Positions 23,936 through 35,573 of a DNA stretch of 64,000 nt are shown piece after piece (position 1 is the first letter of the stretch; every line of letters begins with the position of its first letter). Origin of the DNA: Hyperoodon ampullatus (taxonomy: Eukaryota; Chordata; Mammalia; Artiodactyla; Ziphiidae); contig OX457056.1 of assembly GCA_949752795.1 (NCBI GenBank), forward strand, positions 91,162,942 through 91,226,941, in the 5' to 3' direction. The notes beneath the pieces are model-generated. The model made no database searches. It saw only the letters and a list, made by a program, of their open reading frames with translations, and was not told where the DNA came from. A program made the translations under genes and the position numbers.

Positions 23936-26103
23936 GACTGTTTCTTATGTTTTTTGTATTTACTTCCCTCATATGCCCTTTGGCACTTTGTAAAGTCTTC
24001 TTGAAAATTCTATCCTAACTGTGCTAAGGAGTAAGGAAACATATTTTGCACAAGCATAAACCAGGTCCTTAAAGGAGCAGACTGCGACAGCTACTGAGGT
24101 TGATGGTGGCAGTAAGAATCAAAGCAAAAGAATCCTAAGGGGAATTAATTGAAATGCAGTTTCCCACCTGGAACTTCTCTTCAAAGCGTTCGACACTAAG
24201 ATGTATGGTGGATTTGCTTATGTTGATTTTGGAATTTTTTCCACTCTGAGGCAGGTGCACATTTAAGAAGTTCTGAATAAATGTCATGTCCCTTTATGGA
24301 GGCCTAATTAGAGCTGGGTTTCATAGTTTTTAACTGGGAAGGGAAAATACAAAGGGTAAAAGTTTAACGTGGCTGAAAGCCCAAGAAATAAATTTGCGAA
24401 GTGCTTTATGGCCTTTCCAGCTATATCAGAAATTAAGAGAGAATGACGGTGCTGTTTCCTGGTAGCCAAACATCTGGAAATGTTTTTCCCTTGTTTTCAT
24501 GGGCACCATGGTTGACTCACAAGGGACTCTCCCTCTTGGCATCTTTTACATGGAGTGCTAGTTGCAACTTGTTGGCAGATAAGATTTATGGATCCTTCAA
24601 TTCCCTACACTTTCCTTGTCTTTTGAAACATTCTATCCAGGCCCCAAAATGCAATCCAGTGGAACAACACAATGGGGTGGCCTGCAAAGCAGGTGCAAAG
24701 TTTTGGATACAGGTATCTCTGGGCAAGTGACAAGTCAATAAATGTATGTCCTAGGGCTAATTTGCATTTTTTTAAAACCCGAGATATTGTGGAAGAGGTA
24801 GGGGACAGTTTGCGTATTAAGTTGAGTTCAAGAGACATTATTAAATGATGCAAGGGATTGGGCTGGACATTGGACTAGACGTGGGAAATGGGAGGGGAGT
24901 TTGGTCAGGCAGAATCGCTTTTGGAAACATCCTCAGGTTGTAAGGGAGTGAAGTCAGGCATGAAAATAACTGTGATACACTTTAATACCCTGAAGAGGCA
25001 AAAGGCTATGGGAGGGAGGAGGGGGGAGAGGCTACTTGTGATCCAGAAGGATGTGGGATGACCTCATGGAGGAGAAAGCATTTGAGCTCTGTAGGATTTT
25101 GACAGATGGAATTAGATGGCTGTGGAAGGGCCCTGTAGCTGCAAGGAATGGAAGAGTACAAGCAAAGGAACGGAAATGTGAAAGAGCAGGATGTGTTCTG
25201 GGGCTCAAGTGTGGCTGGGTACTACTGGGGGTAGACAGGATGATTTTAGGTGGGCTGTGCAGGGCTGGCACTCAAGTAGTAAGAACCAACAGAGCATTGC
25301 TGCTCATTCATTGTCCCTCTGCTATTTTGGATTGCTAAATGTTTCATATATAATCCCTAGGTACATGGATACATTTAAAAATGTTAATCATTATATTCAA
25401 CTGTGAATTCAAGAACTGCTGTATAATATAAATTTTTCTCTTAAAATACATTTATTTAGGAAGAAAAAGTGAGCTAATTTAAAGAGAAAATTAAATAATA
25501 GAATAGGTGGATAAGCAAATCCTGAAGATGGCATGTGAATGACTGAAGTTTGGGAAACAGTAGACCAGAGGCACAAGAGATTAGAGGCAGAGGACTGGTC
25601 AATAGCCATTGGATTGACCGTCTTTGCAGTCAGCTAGATCATGACCAGTATTTGTGACCTGTGGCATAACAAGTGTGTAGTACTGAGTCCATCCAACATT
25701 TACATTTTTAACCTTTAACCTTTTTACTTTACTGTGCATGAAAAGCTCTATTCAACTTAAAGGGATTTCTAAAAAATCATATACAAAAGCTTGCTAAGCC
25801 TGTAATTCTACTTATGTAAATATTTTGAGCATTTCCTTCTAGACTTTTCTCTACTTACCCATGCATATATTTGATAAAGTTGGGATCATACTTTGTAAAC
25901 TGTTTTGTATCTTCTTTGGCCATCTATGATAGTTTCATGAGCATTTTCCCACGTTACTCTATATTCCCTCAAAAAGATTTTTTCCATTTGGAGGGATGTA
26001 CCATGATTTAATCATTCCTAATGTTGGACTTTTAGGTTGTACCCAGTTGTTTGGACAGATAACAAAGTTGTTAGAAACAGCCTCTTTATGTCCATCGTTA
26101 AAA
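23936..26103. other. Intergenic sequence, mostly unrecognised
   Basis: No supported gene. The last 400 bp before the next SINE (for example gggatcatactttgtaaact and gttgtacccagttgtttgga) looks like an old LINE or similar repeat in reverse. Confidence 0.4.
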
Positions 26104-26116
26104 AATGTACAAATAG

Positions 26117-26430
26117 AGGCTTCCCTGGTGGCGCAGTGGTTAAGAATCCGCCTGCAAATGCAGGGGACACGGGTTTGAGCCCTGGTCCGGGAGGATTCCC
26201 ACATGCCGCGGAGCACCTAAGCCCATGCGCCACAGCTACTGAAGCCCACGCGCCCAGAGCCCATGCTCCACAACAAGAGAAGCCACCACAATGAGAGGCC
26301 ACCGCAACGAGAGGCCCGTGCACCACGGCAAGGGGTGGCCCCTGCTCGCCGCAACTAGAGAGAGCCTGCGCAGCAACGAAGACCCAACGCAGCCAAAAAT
26401 AAATAAAATAAATAAATTTATTTTTTTTAA
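26117..26430 (+). mobile_element. CHR SINE, long form
   Basis: Intact long-type body with ataaataaaataaataaatt tail. Imperfect duplication atgtacaaata/agtacaaata on the two sides. Confidence 0.9.
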
Positions 26431-26732
26431 AGTACAAATAATAAGTGCTGGCGAGGGTGTGGAGAAAAGGGAACCCTCCTACACTGTTGGTGGGAATGTA
26501 AATTCATAAAGCCACTGTGACGAACAGTATGGAGGTTTCTCAAAAAACTGAAAACAGAGCTACCATATGATCCTGCAGTCCCACTCCTGGGCATATATCT
26601 GGAAAAGACAAAAGTTCTAATTTAAAAAGATACATGCACCCCCAGTGTTCACAGCAGCACTATTTACAATAGCCATGACATGGAAGCAAACTAAGTGTCC
26701 ATCAACAGATGAATGAATAAAGATGATGTGGG

Positions 26733-26796
<64 letters not shown>

Positions 26797-27262
26797 CTCA
26801 GCCATAAAAAAGAATGAAATCTTGCCATTTGCAGCAACATGGATGGACCTAGAGATTATCATACTAAGTGTAGTAAGTCAGATAAAGAAAGACAAATATT
26901 ATATGATATCCCTTATATATGGAATCTAAAAAAATGATACAAATGAACTTATTCACAAAACAGAAATAGGCTCAAAGACATAGGAAACAAACTTATGGTT
27001 AACAAAGGGGAAAAGGCAGAGAGGGATAAGTTGAGAGTATGGGATTAACAGATGCATATTACTATATATAAAATAGATAAACAACAGGACCTACTGTCTA
27101 GCACAGGGAGCTATATTCAATATCTTGTAATAAAATATAATGGAAAAGAATCCAAAAAAAGAATATAGATATATACATATATATGTATAACTGAATCATT
27201 TTGCTGTACACCTGAAACTAATACAATATGGTAAATCAACTATACTTCAATAAAAAAGAAAT
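26431..27262 (+). mobile_element. 3' end of an L1 (end of ORF2 plus 3' UTR)
   Basis: Begins with the wording of the ORF2 C-terminal region (ggtgtggagaaaagggaacc, ccatcaacagatgaatgaat, ttactcagccataaaaaaga) and ends with acttcaataaaaaagaaat. It is 5' truncated. A TA microsatellite (26731-26794) has grown inside it. Confidence 0.85.
26731..26794 (+). repeat. (TA)n microsatellite inside an L1
   Basis: About 30 uninterrupted TA units between gatgtggggtg and ttactcagcc. Related L1 copies have only a few TA units at this point (compare 44560 in this window), so the run expanded after insertion. Confidence 0.95.
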
Positions 27263-27284
27263 AGTCTCTCCTTCTTAAAATGTA

Positions 27285-27585
27285 CAATTAGAGTGTTTTT
27301 AGTATATTCACAAAATAGTCCAACCATCAACATTCATTCCACAACATTTACATCACCCCAGGAAAAAACCCCATAACCCATTAGTGGTCACTCCCATTTC
27401 CTCCCTCCCCCCCACCAGCCCCTGGCAATCACAAATCTACATTCTGTCTCTATAGATTTACCTGTTCTGGACACTTCATATAAATTGAATCATATAATAC
27501 GTGGCCTTTTATGACCAGCTTCTTTCACTTAGTATAATGTTTTCAAGGTTCATCCACACTGTAGCATATATTAAGAAAGCATTAA
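27285..27585 (-). repeat. Old L1 fragment
   Basis: Contains agtatattcacaaaatagtc, cctggcaatcacaaatctac and gaccagcttctttcacttag, the reverse of an L1M 3' region. Confidence 0.7.
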
Positions 27586-27647
27586 AAATCCACTTATCTT
27601 CCTTATTTAAAACAAAACAAAACTTCTAGTTAGCTTCTAACAGAAAG

Positions 27648-27732
27648 GTGTCTCCTCTCCTCTCCCCTCTTCTCCTTTTCTTTCCCCACTCCTCTTTCTC
27701 TCATTTATATTCCCTCTCTCTCTCTCTCTCTT
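27648..27732 (+). repeat. Pyrimidine-rich low-complexity tract
   Basis: C/T-rich run ending in (CT)n at about 27714-27732. Confidence 0.85.
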
Positions 27733-28500
27733 ATGAAAAATAATTGTCTGCCTGCTCTGGGTTTTCCTGACTTTAGCACATCTTAACTATGATGTCCTTC
27801 ACCTCTTTGCCCTTTTCTGCTCCAGTCTCCATTTCTTCCAGGCTAATTTAAAGAAACAAGAAGGAACAACCTCTTTTTTTAGCTACAGCTTTCTCATCTG
27901 TATCTGCTGACTGATCATAAGGAAACTTACCTTATTCTCGGAATGATGGTAGAGGACTTCCTTTCTGGACAATGTTGTATGAAGAGCAGGCAAGCACTAT
28001 TTTGCAGCATTTTCTTAACCTAGAACACACATTTACTCAGTGCGTGGCACCATCGGGGATGCTCTGTGGCATATGAAAGTGGGAAAACCAAAGACCTGCT
28101 TTAGGTAGCTTGTATTCTAAGAAGGGATCTAAAACGTTCTTGATAATTCTGCTTCATAGTCATCCACTGGACTACACTTCTTCATGGGTTGGACCCATGT
28201 TCTGGTTCCAGAACACCTGCAGTGCTTTGCACAAAGCAGGCCTTATTTTTGTTAGGATGTCTTAAAAGAGATACGCATAAAGTGCTGAGAAAAGTCAGGT
28301 GAGGTAGGGGTTAATTCTGGCTGGAGAGACCTAAGTAGGCTTCATGGAGAAAATGGTTTCTGTGGAAGGCAGTGAAGGAGGAGTAGGATTCAGGCCTGTA
28401 GGGCTGGAAAGAGAATTCTAGGAAAAGAGGAAATGTACAGAGGTGAAGTGGTATGAAGCATGGAAAGGGAACCATGAGTTAAGTTAATGAGGAGTTAAGT
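27733..28500. other. Intergenic sequence, nothing recognised
   Basis: No supported gene or repeat. Confidence 0.5.
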
Positions 28501-28518
28501 TTGAAATAAACAAGAAAT

Positions 28519-28735
28519 GGGCTTCCCTGGTGGCGCAGTGGTTGGGAGTCTGCCTGCCGATGCAGGGGACACGGGTTCATGCCCCGGTCCAGGAAGATCC
28601 CATATGCAGTAGAGCAGCTGGGCCCGTGAGCCATGGCCACTGAGCCTGCGCGTCCGGAGCCTGTGCTCCACAACGGGAAAGGCCACAACAGTGAGAGGCC
28701 TGCGTACCGCAAAAAAAACAAAACAAAACAAAAAA
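28519..28735 (+). mobile_element. CHR SINE, short form
   Basis: Intact body, (CAAAA)n tail, short duplication acaagaa on both sides. Confidence 0.93.
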
Positions 28736-29089
28736 ACAAGAAGGAAGTTCAGAAGCTCACATCAGATGTCTCAAACTTCCAAGTAAGGAAAAAAGCAAAG
28801 GTGTCTTCAAAACATGAAAGGAATGGGGGTGGAATTTGGGTCCAAAGGAGTGTGGAAAAGAGTTTGGCTGTAAGATGTGGGTTGGAAACTCAAATAGACA
28901 CAAGACATCAGATCTTGAGGTGTTTGTGCGCCATACGTATGGAGATATCTACAGATATTGAACCATCTAGATTATAATTCAACCAGCATCTTAAATATAT
29001 TGGTGCACATATTTTACATTTTAATAATTTACTTTCTATTAAAAATTAAAGTATAGCATACATTCATTTATTCATCATCTAGCAACAAA

Positions 29090-29205
29090 TGTTACTAAAC
29101 ACTCTTTTAGACTCTGGGGACATAGCAGTGAACAAGATAGACAAGATTCCTGCCTTTTTGAACATTTACATTCTAGTGGGGAGTGGGGAGACAGCAAAAA
29201 CAAAA
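29090..29205 (+). repeat. L2-like fragment
   Basis: Contains gactctggggacatagcagt and aacatttacattctagtggg, as in the L2-like fragments at 2740 and 17100. Confidence 0.5.
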
Positions 29206-31420
29206 CAAAGCCAGTAACAGAAAGGTGTATAATAATAGCAGAGACAAGCATAGTTAAATATCATTAACTCAAAACGATTTATTCAAGATAATACACAAAC
29301 ATTAAAAGGCTGTTTCCTAGCTAACTAATACCATTTCCTAATATAAATATTAGAAAATCCAAACATGGTTCATTTACGAGTATTTTCTCAAACACTTCAT
29401 ATGTCAAATTCACAGGGTTTTATTGTACCAAAGTAAAAAAGTTATTCAGCACAATATGAAAGGCAATTTGAAAATGTCTGGGACATTTCAACACAGGGTA
29501 TATCTGTAATTAATATCCAGAAAATCATGCTAAGAGTTATAACATCTTGGTGACAATAGATAACACTAATTTTTCCCCTTGAATGTATTTATGTACATAT
29601 TTAGATGCATAAAATGCAAAGATACATAAGATACCATTCCTACTTTCAAAGAGCTCCTAGTCTGGAGGAGGAAAGAATCCATTAGAAAGCTAACAAAATA
29701 CACTGTAAATAACTGGTCCAAATCCCAAGTGAGGCAAGCTGGGCCTTCCCTTGAACCTTCACTAACATCACAACCTGGCCTTGAAGGATTCGGGGAGGGC
29801 GTGGGAAAGGTTTGCTTATGTAGAAAGAACTGCATTAACAAAGGTGAGGAGGAAGCAGGTGTAGAGAAAAGGAACTAATATTTGTTGAGTTCTCAGCTCA
29901 ACCTTAGGTACATAGTAGATACTCTCTAAATGTTTGTTCAGTGCCTAGGCATCTTTGTTGAAAAAGGATCATTAGAGCCATTTTGGAGATAAAGACACTG
30001 AGCGTCAGAGAGATGAGATCATATTTCTAAAGTCACATAGCTAGAAGTTGGGAGATTTAGATATTGAGCCCCAGGCTGTCTGCTTAACAAACTTCTGTTC
30101 TTTGCCCTGTCCAGATGGGTGGCTAAAGTCTAGGGTGTGTAGTGAGGGAGCAGAGTGGGCATTGTAGCCGGAGGGGAACTTAGACACACAAGGTGGGACT
30201 GGACTGCAGCCATCCCTAAATGACATTCTAAGGAACATATGCTGTTCCTAGTGGGAAGCCACCAAAGGTCTTAAGGTACAAGAGTAATGTCATCAATCTT
30301 TATTTTAGGAACAAAGTAAGTGTGATAGAGTGGAAGTTAGGAGGTGGGAATGGGGGCAGTGGCTATGAAAGTAGACTGATAGACAAGTTAAGAAACGCTA
30401 TTGTACAGAGCTGATGAGGATGAGTAGATCTGAGACTGAACAGGGGCTGTGGAAATGGAGACCCAGGGGAGAGAGGCCTGGAAACATGTCACCACCATTC
30501 ACTGACCAGACGGATCTGAGGGAGGGGAAGGGAGACATGATGGTGCTGGGATGTCTAGTTTTGGTTTGGGTGATGTCATTAACTGAAACAGGGTAAATAA
30601 GAAAAGAAATGCAGTTGGTGGGCAGAAGATAATATTTTGGACATTTTGAGTAGAGCCATCCAACGAAAGATGTATAATGGATGGCAAGAAATATGAGATG
30701 AGCACAAAGGAGACTGGCTGGAACAAGAATGTGTTGGAAACCACTGGTCTCTAAGAGACAGGGCCAGATGATGGGAGGGCCAAGGAGAGGTGTAGAAGGA
30801 GAAGAGAAGAGAAGAGAGGAGAAAGGCAGAGGAGGGGAAGTCAGCAGTGGAGGCTAAGGAAGAAAGGCAGAGCGGTACCAGGAGACCTAGAGAAGGGTTA
30901 TGGAGGCCAAGGGAAGAGTCTCGGGGAGGTGGGGTTGGCTGATTGAAGGTTTTCAATGACCTCACTGAGATCAGCTCCCCGAGAATGGATGGGGCAGAAG
31001 CCAGGGTGAGGAGTGAAGAGTGAGTGAATGATTAGGGAAAGACAGTACAGTCGATTCTTTCAGAGTTTCACAGCAATGAGACGAGAGACTGTATAACTTG
31101 AGGGGAGTACAGAGTAGAGAGGAGTCTTAGTGTGGTCTCATGGGAAGTTTGTGAAGTGGCATCTGCCTTCGTCAGTCACCAGAGGAGAAAAGTGAGTGAA
31201 GCACAGTTCTCTCTCTTCCATTCGTGGTCAATGCAGCTTTCCTAACATGGAGCGGAGAATCCGACTTAGTAGCAGAATCCTTTCTACCACTTTAAAAAGA
31301 CCAGAGTATTGCAACTTTGCTGTTCTTGGGGTATGTCCTACTGATCGCTTTATAATGATGTTCTCTTCGGGAGGGAGAAAGATAGGACTGGACTTGTAGC
31401 AAAAGGCTGTAGCAGGTAGC
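29206..31420. other. Intergenic sequence, one weak MIR-like stretch
   Basis: A MIR- or L2-like segment may lie at about 29975-30065 (gagataaagacactgagcgt). A purine-rich stretch is at about 30780-30850. No gene is supported. Confidence 0.4.
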
Positions 31421-31424
31421 CAAG

Positions 31425-31665
31425 TGCCTCAATTCTGAGCCAGGCTGCTGAGACTCAAAGCTCACCTCTGTCACTTGCTGTGCAACCTTAGTCAGTTATT
31501 TAACCTCTCTGTGGCCCAGTTTCCTCATCTAAAAACAAGACTAGTAATAGTGCTACAATAGTGATGGATTGTTGTGAGCATTACCTGAGTTAATAAGACA
31601 ATATGAAGAACTTGGTATAATGCCGGTCATAGAGTCAGCCCCATGGAGGTATTAGCTGTTATTGT
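31425..31665 (+). repeat. MIR SINE
   Basis: Contains gtcacttgctgtgcaacctt, cccagtttcctcatctaaaa and tgttgtgagcattacctgag in MIR order; nearly full length. Confidence 0.8.
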
Positions 31666-32440
31666 TAATAGTTACGTCAAAGATCTTGGGCATCAGTATT
31701 GGAAAGGACCCTGGGGTTTAACTAACCATGACCTTTTCACCTGCCACTAGCCCATGTTACTGCTATGATTGCTTTGGCTGTTCTTCACCAACATGAAATT
31801 CTTTTAATTTTGCATGAAACAGACCTGCAAATTAATATTTGCTTTTTCAAGATTAAAAGAGGCAGTCCTTAAGTAGAAAAACAATAGACTCCCCTGCAAG
31901 GTAATAAGGAAGAAGACACTCTTTAGGAGAAACTCATTTTGGTGTAGTAAAATTCTGAACAGTGCTCATAACAGTATAACCAAATACATAATTATAATAC
32001 TGGGGATGGATGGGTGTCTACATGCAATTAATTATCTGACTCTTTTGATTTATTTTAACTGTATAGGGAAGCTATGTTTATGCTTCACATCTTTCTTAAA
32101 ACATTTGTCCTCTAAAACATTCCAAAGCACCAAAGCAAAACCTCTAGCCCAAGGCAGTATGCAAAAATAACCTTTCATTTTGTTGTTAGTTTTGATGGCA
32201 ATGCAGTCTATTATTTGGAATTGCTCTACTTCACTGTCCCCTGCTGGTCAAGGCCCAGGACAACCCACAGCTCCATGACCACACTGGTCAGCTTCTGATT
32301 ATGTGCTCCCCAAAGGCTGCAAAAAGATAGCCCAATTTCTTCTAATTAAGAAAATACATTGCTATTTTAACTTACATCCTGGCCAAGTCCTGGTTTTGTG
32401 CGACCTGTAGCTTATTCAGTTTGGGGGACCCTCTTTAAGA
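31666..32440. other. Intergenic sequence, nothing recognised
   Basis: AT-rich, no supported gene or named repeat. Confidence 0.5.
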
Positions 32441-32699
32441 TGAAAGAATAAAAAGTTAGAAACACAAAATCAGATATGGAAGAGAATATCTGTTTTTGAA
32501 TGAGGAAAGAAATAACAGGTTACAAATTTCAAAATGCTGACAACTACTACAAACACCACACAATCCAGAAAAATAAAGTATTTTTTATTAACTAGCTCTC
32601 TCACACACCTCCCTAACACTCTTTTTCCCTGCATTAAAAAATTCTTTGTCTCTTAGTAAAAAAAAACGATTTTGTAATATTTTCTATGGTGGGAATAGA

Positions 32700-33255
32700 A
32701 AGATAATTCAGATTTTCCTTGATCATGGTTCATCAAATTTTTTTACTGTCGATAGTTGAGAAGAATTTCTCTCAACTTCACAATCCATTTGTAGTGTTGT
32801 ATGCATTTTAGATTGGTGGTCAAATTTGGGGAAATTTCTATGATTCATGTATGAGATTTCAGGACATTTTCTAACTTTCTTGTATAATATGTAATCTTGA
32901 GTACTCTTTGAAATTGATAGCACTTATTAACCAGTTTATCTCTATGTCCCCCTTGTAGTGGTATGATTTCTGTTATTTTTTTTTTTAGATGGCAGCACTT
33001 CATGTCAAATTAGCATGGTATCTAAATATTGTTCCAATTAAAGGTATTTCACTTCCTTCCCTTAATGGGATCATCAAACAATCCAAAAACCAATTTATTA
33101 CTTCTATTTGAAATTCGTCTCTTCCTCTTGTTGAATTACTGCTTTTGGTATGATCTGAAATTTTTTGGTTACAATTTGCTTTTCAATGTCAGACTAATTT
33201 CTCTTGGTTTCATTCTTCGTAGTAACCACTTTTGTTTCATATTCCACTAATTTTT
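32700..33255 (-). pseudogene. Possible decayed coding sequence of unknown parent
   Basis: On the minus strand several broken segments read like ordinary protein rather than random sequence: one contains SDIEKQIVTKKFQIIPKAV (about 33170-33110) and another, 66 codons long (32923-32723), contains SQLSTVKKFDEP. They need frameshifts and in-frame stops to be joined, and an AATAAA-like signal lies further along at about 32575-32590. I do not recognise a parent gene. It could be an old retrocopy, an unnamed repeat or chance. Confidence 0.2.
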
Positions 33256-33274
33256 TAATCCGAATTTTCTTACA

Positions 33275-33420
33275 AAATGGTAACTATGTGAGCTGATGGG
33301 TGTGTTAGCTAACTTTATTGTGATAATCATTTCACAATAGATATGTATATTACATCACCATGTCGTACACCTTAAATTTATACAACTTGGTCAATTGTAC
33401 CTCAATAACATTGGAAAAAA
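33275..33420 (+). repeat. L1 3'-end fragment
   Basis: Contains gtgataatcatttcacaata, acaccttaaatttatacaac and ends tgtacctcaataacattgga, the usual wording of an L1M 3' terminus. Confidence 0.7.
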
Positions 33421-34330
33421 ATGTTTTCTTTCAATTCTTTAATAAAATAAATGACAAATCAAATGATGTTTGTCGCTTCTCATTTGTTTTACTGAAACTT
33501 TGCAAAACAACTTTCAAAACTGCAGCTGATACATTCCCCACCCTCCCCAATTTCTCCTCAGCAGGAACCATAACTGCCTGCAGTCACTCTAATGCCTTCG
33601 ATATGAGGGAAATGTGATAGACAAGAAGTTGGAGTGGAAAGGGACGGCTACCTAAACCAACTGTGCTTAAAATACCTTACTTTTGAAAATTTTGTGTAAA
33701 TGGATGATCACGTGAGCGCAGTGCTGGGGCCCCTCGCAGGGGTCATTAGCTCCACGGGGACTCTTCCACATCTCACTGTAATCCCTTCTGTTTCCAGGAA
33801 GTGCCAGAGTTTGAGGACAACTCTGTATTACTTATTGATTCCTTTCTGCTGTTCCTGTCCATGCAGAAAAGTGTTTTAATTTAGATCAGGTGGATGGAAA
33901 GTCAGTCTAAAAGAGAGAAAATTCAGAATTAGGAAATAGTTTTAAATGTACATTAAAAAAAATAGATCCATAATTATATTTGATGATTTCACCTCTCTCA
34001 ATAATTGATAGAGCAAGTAGACAGTCAGTAAGGATATAGTAACTTGAACAACATTGTGAATAAACTTGTCCTAATTGATATTTATAGAACACTGCATACT
34101 TGAAAATGTACATTTTAAGGTATGAACTAGAAATCAAGAGACTGGTCTAGTTTTGTCCATGCAATAACTTGACCTTGGATATGTCACTTACTCATTTGTA
34201 AAATGAGAGAACTGGGGTATCTGCCTAACTAAATAACTGGATCCCTTTGGTTTCTAAGATCCCTTTTAATTCTAAAACTCCATGAACTTGATATACATAT
34301 GGAACAGACACTAGCCTGATTGCATGAAGA
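33421..34330. other. Intergenic sequence, nothing firmly recognised
   Basis: A weak MIR-like stretch may lie at about 34140-34270 (ttgaccttggatatgtcact, then catttgtaaaatgagagaac). No gene is supported. Confidence 0.4.
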
Positions 34331-34343
34331 AGGCAAATCAGAC

Positions 34344-34915
34344 CTTTTTTATTATTTTATTTATTATTTTTTTGGCATATGAAAATTTATTACTATTGTG
34401 CTTTCACCATCACAATTTAGATCTTGGTCTTTCCTTCTTGCCTTTGTATAGGGCCAAAAGAGAGATGTTGGCTACTTTGACAACCTTAAAGTGGACTCTA
34501 GGAATGTCACCAACAGCATGACCTTTGTGACCAAATCCAGCAACTGAAACTTCATCATTTTCCTCAATAAAATTCAAGCAACCATCATGGGGTACAAAGG
34601 CTGTGATTTTTTTTTTGCCATTCTTGATTAGCTGAACCATGACTTCCTGATGGCAGAATGTGGCTGTTTGGCTTCAACCATTACTTTTTCAAGTACAATT
34701 CCCTTGGCATGAGAAGTGCCTCCAAAAGGGCTGGGCTTCAGGGCTGTGTCAAAATGGGCTTTCTTGTACTGTTTATCATGCCACTTCTGGTCTTTTCCGT
34801 GGCTACAGAGCTTCCTGACAGTACAAAAACCGCGACACTTGCCCATCCTGCCGGCACCAAGGGCCTGAGTGAGAGATGCAGCACAGGAAGGACCCACAAG
34901 CCACCTCGAGCCCAG
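34344..34915 (-). pseudogene. RPS23P: RPS23 processed pseudogene
   Basis: Intronless retrocopy of the small-subunit ribosomal protein uS12 (RPS23). Read on the minus strand it starts with ATG at 34846, beginning MGKCRGF, and keeps clear family blocks: [50 protein letters not shown] and [14 protein letters not shown]. The frame breaks at about 34628-34640, where a small deletion after the AIRK block leads to a stop. An A run then adds an extra lysine in the GKK segment, and the normal stop codon is lost near 34420. A T-rich run at 34344-34378 is the old poly(A) tail, and about 65 bp of 5' UTR-like sequence precedes the ATG. Several replaced residues confirm that it is not functional. Homology is firm, from remembered sequence. 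Confidence 0.93.
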
Positions 34916-34918
34916 AAC

Positions 34919-35076
34919 TTTTTTTTTTTTTTTTTTTTTTGCGGTGCCTGGGCCTCTCACTGTTGTGGCCTCTCCCATTGCGGAGCACAGGCTCCGGACG
35001 TGCAGGCTCAGCGGCCATGGCTCATGTCCCTGCATCGGCAGGTGGACTCTCAACCACTGCGCCACCAGGGAAGCCC
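34919..35076 (-). mobile_element. CHR SINE, short form with internal deletion
   Basis: The plus strand jumps from ccatggctcatg straight to tccctgcatcggcagg, so roughly 50 bp of the usual body is missing. Imperfect agcccagaactt/agcccagacctt duplications flank it. It sits at the 5' end of the RPS23 retrocopy. Confidence 0.9.
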
Positions 35077-35456
35077 AAGCCCAGACCTTTAAAAAAAAAA
35101 AAAAAAAAGAACTTGCAATAATTACTTGTAATTAGTGTGATTATTTCTTGTGTGCTATTAGGCTTGAAAACTTTGGTTTTAATAAATGGGCTAAGGGTTT
35201 GCTCTCTCTATATATTATTATATATATTATATATTATTAATTGGCTTAGAATCCCACATTCTTCTGTTATAGTATACAATTTACTTACAGCCCAGTTCTA
35301 TGGTGATTACCACTGATTTAATATTGTCAAATTAATATTGTATGTATATATTTCTAGGCAGAGCATCATTGGGTCATTAGACTTTTTATTGTTGAAAATG
35401 TGCCACCTTCTAGGGAAAAAGTACTGTTTTAAAAATAATTTAAATAAAAAATAAAA

Positions 35457-35573
35457 GTCTTGGTGGGAGGGAGGGAGACGCAAGAGGGAAGGGATATGGG
35501 AACAGATGTATATGTATAACTGATTCACTTTATTATAAAGCAGGAACTAATAAAAAAATAAATAAAAGTCTTG
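35457..35573 (+). repeat. L1 3'-end fragment
   Basis: Contains gggaacagatgtatatgtat, aactgattcactttattata and an (AATAAA)-rich tail; a heavily 5'-truncated L1, flanked by aaaagtcttg/aaaagtcttg at about 35453 and 35566. Confidence 0.8.

Noticed and set aside
34658..35092. 144-codon plus-strand frame
   Set aside because: It is antisense to the RPS23 retrocopy and runs into the SINE; no protein content of its own.
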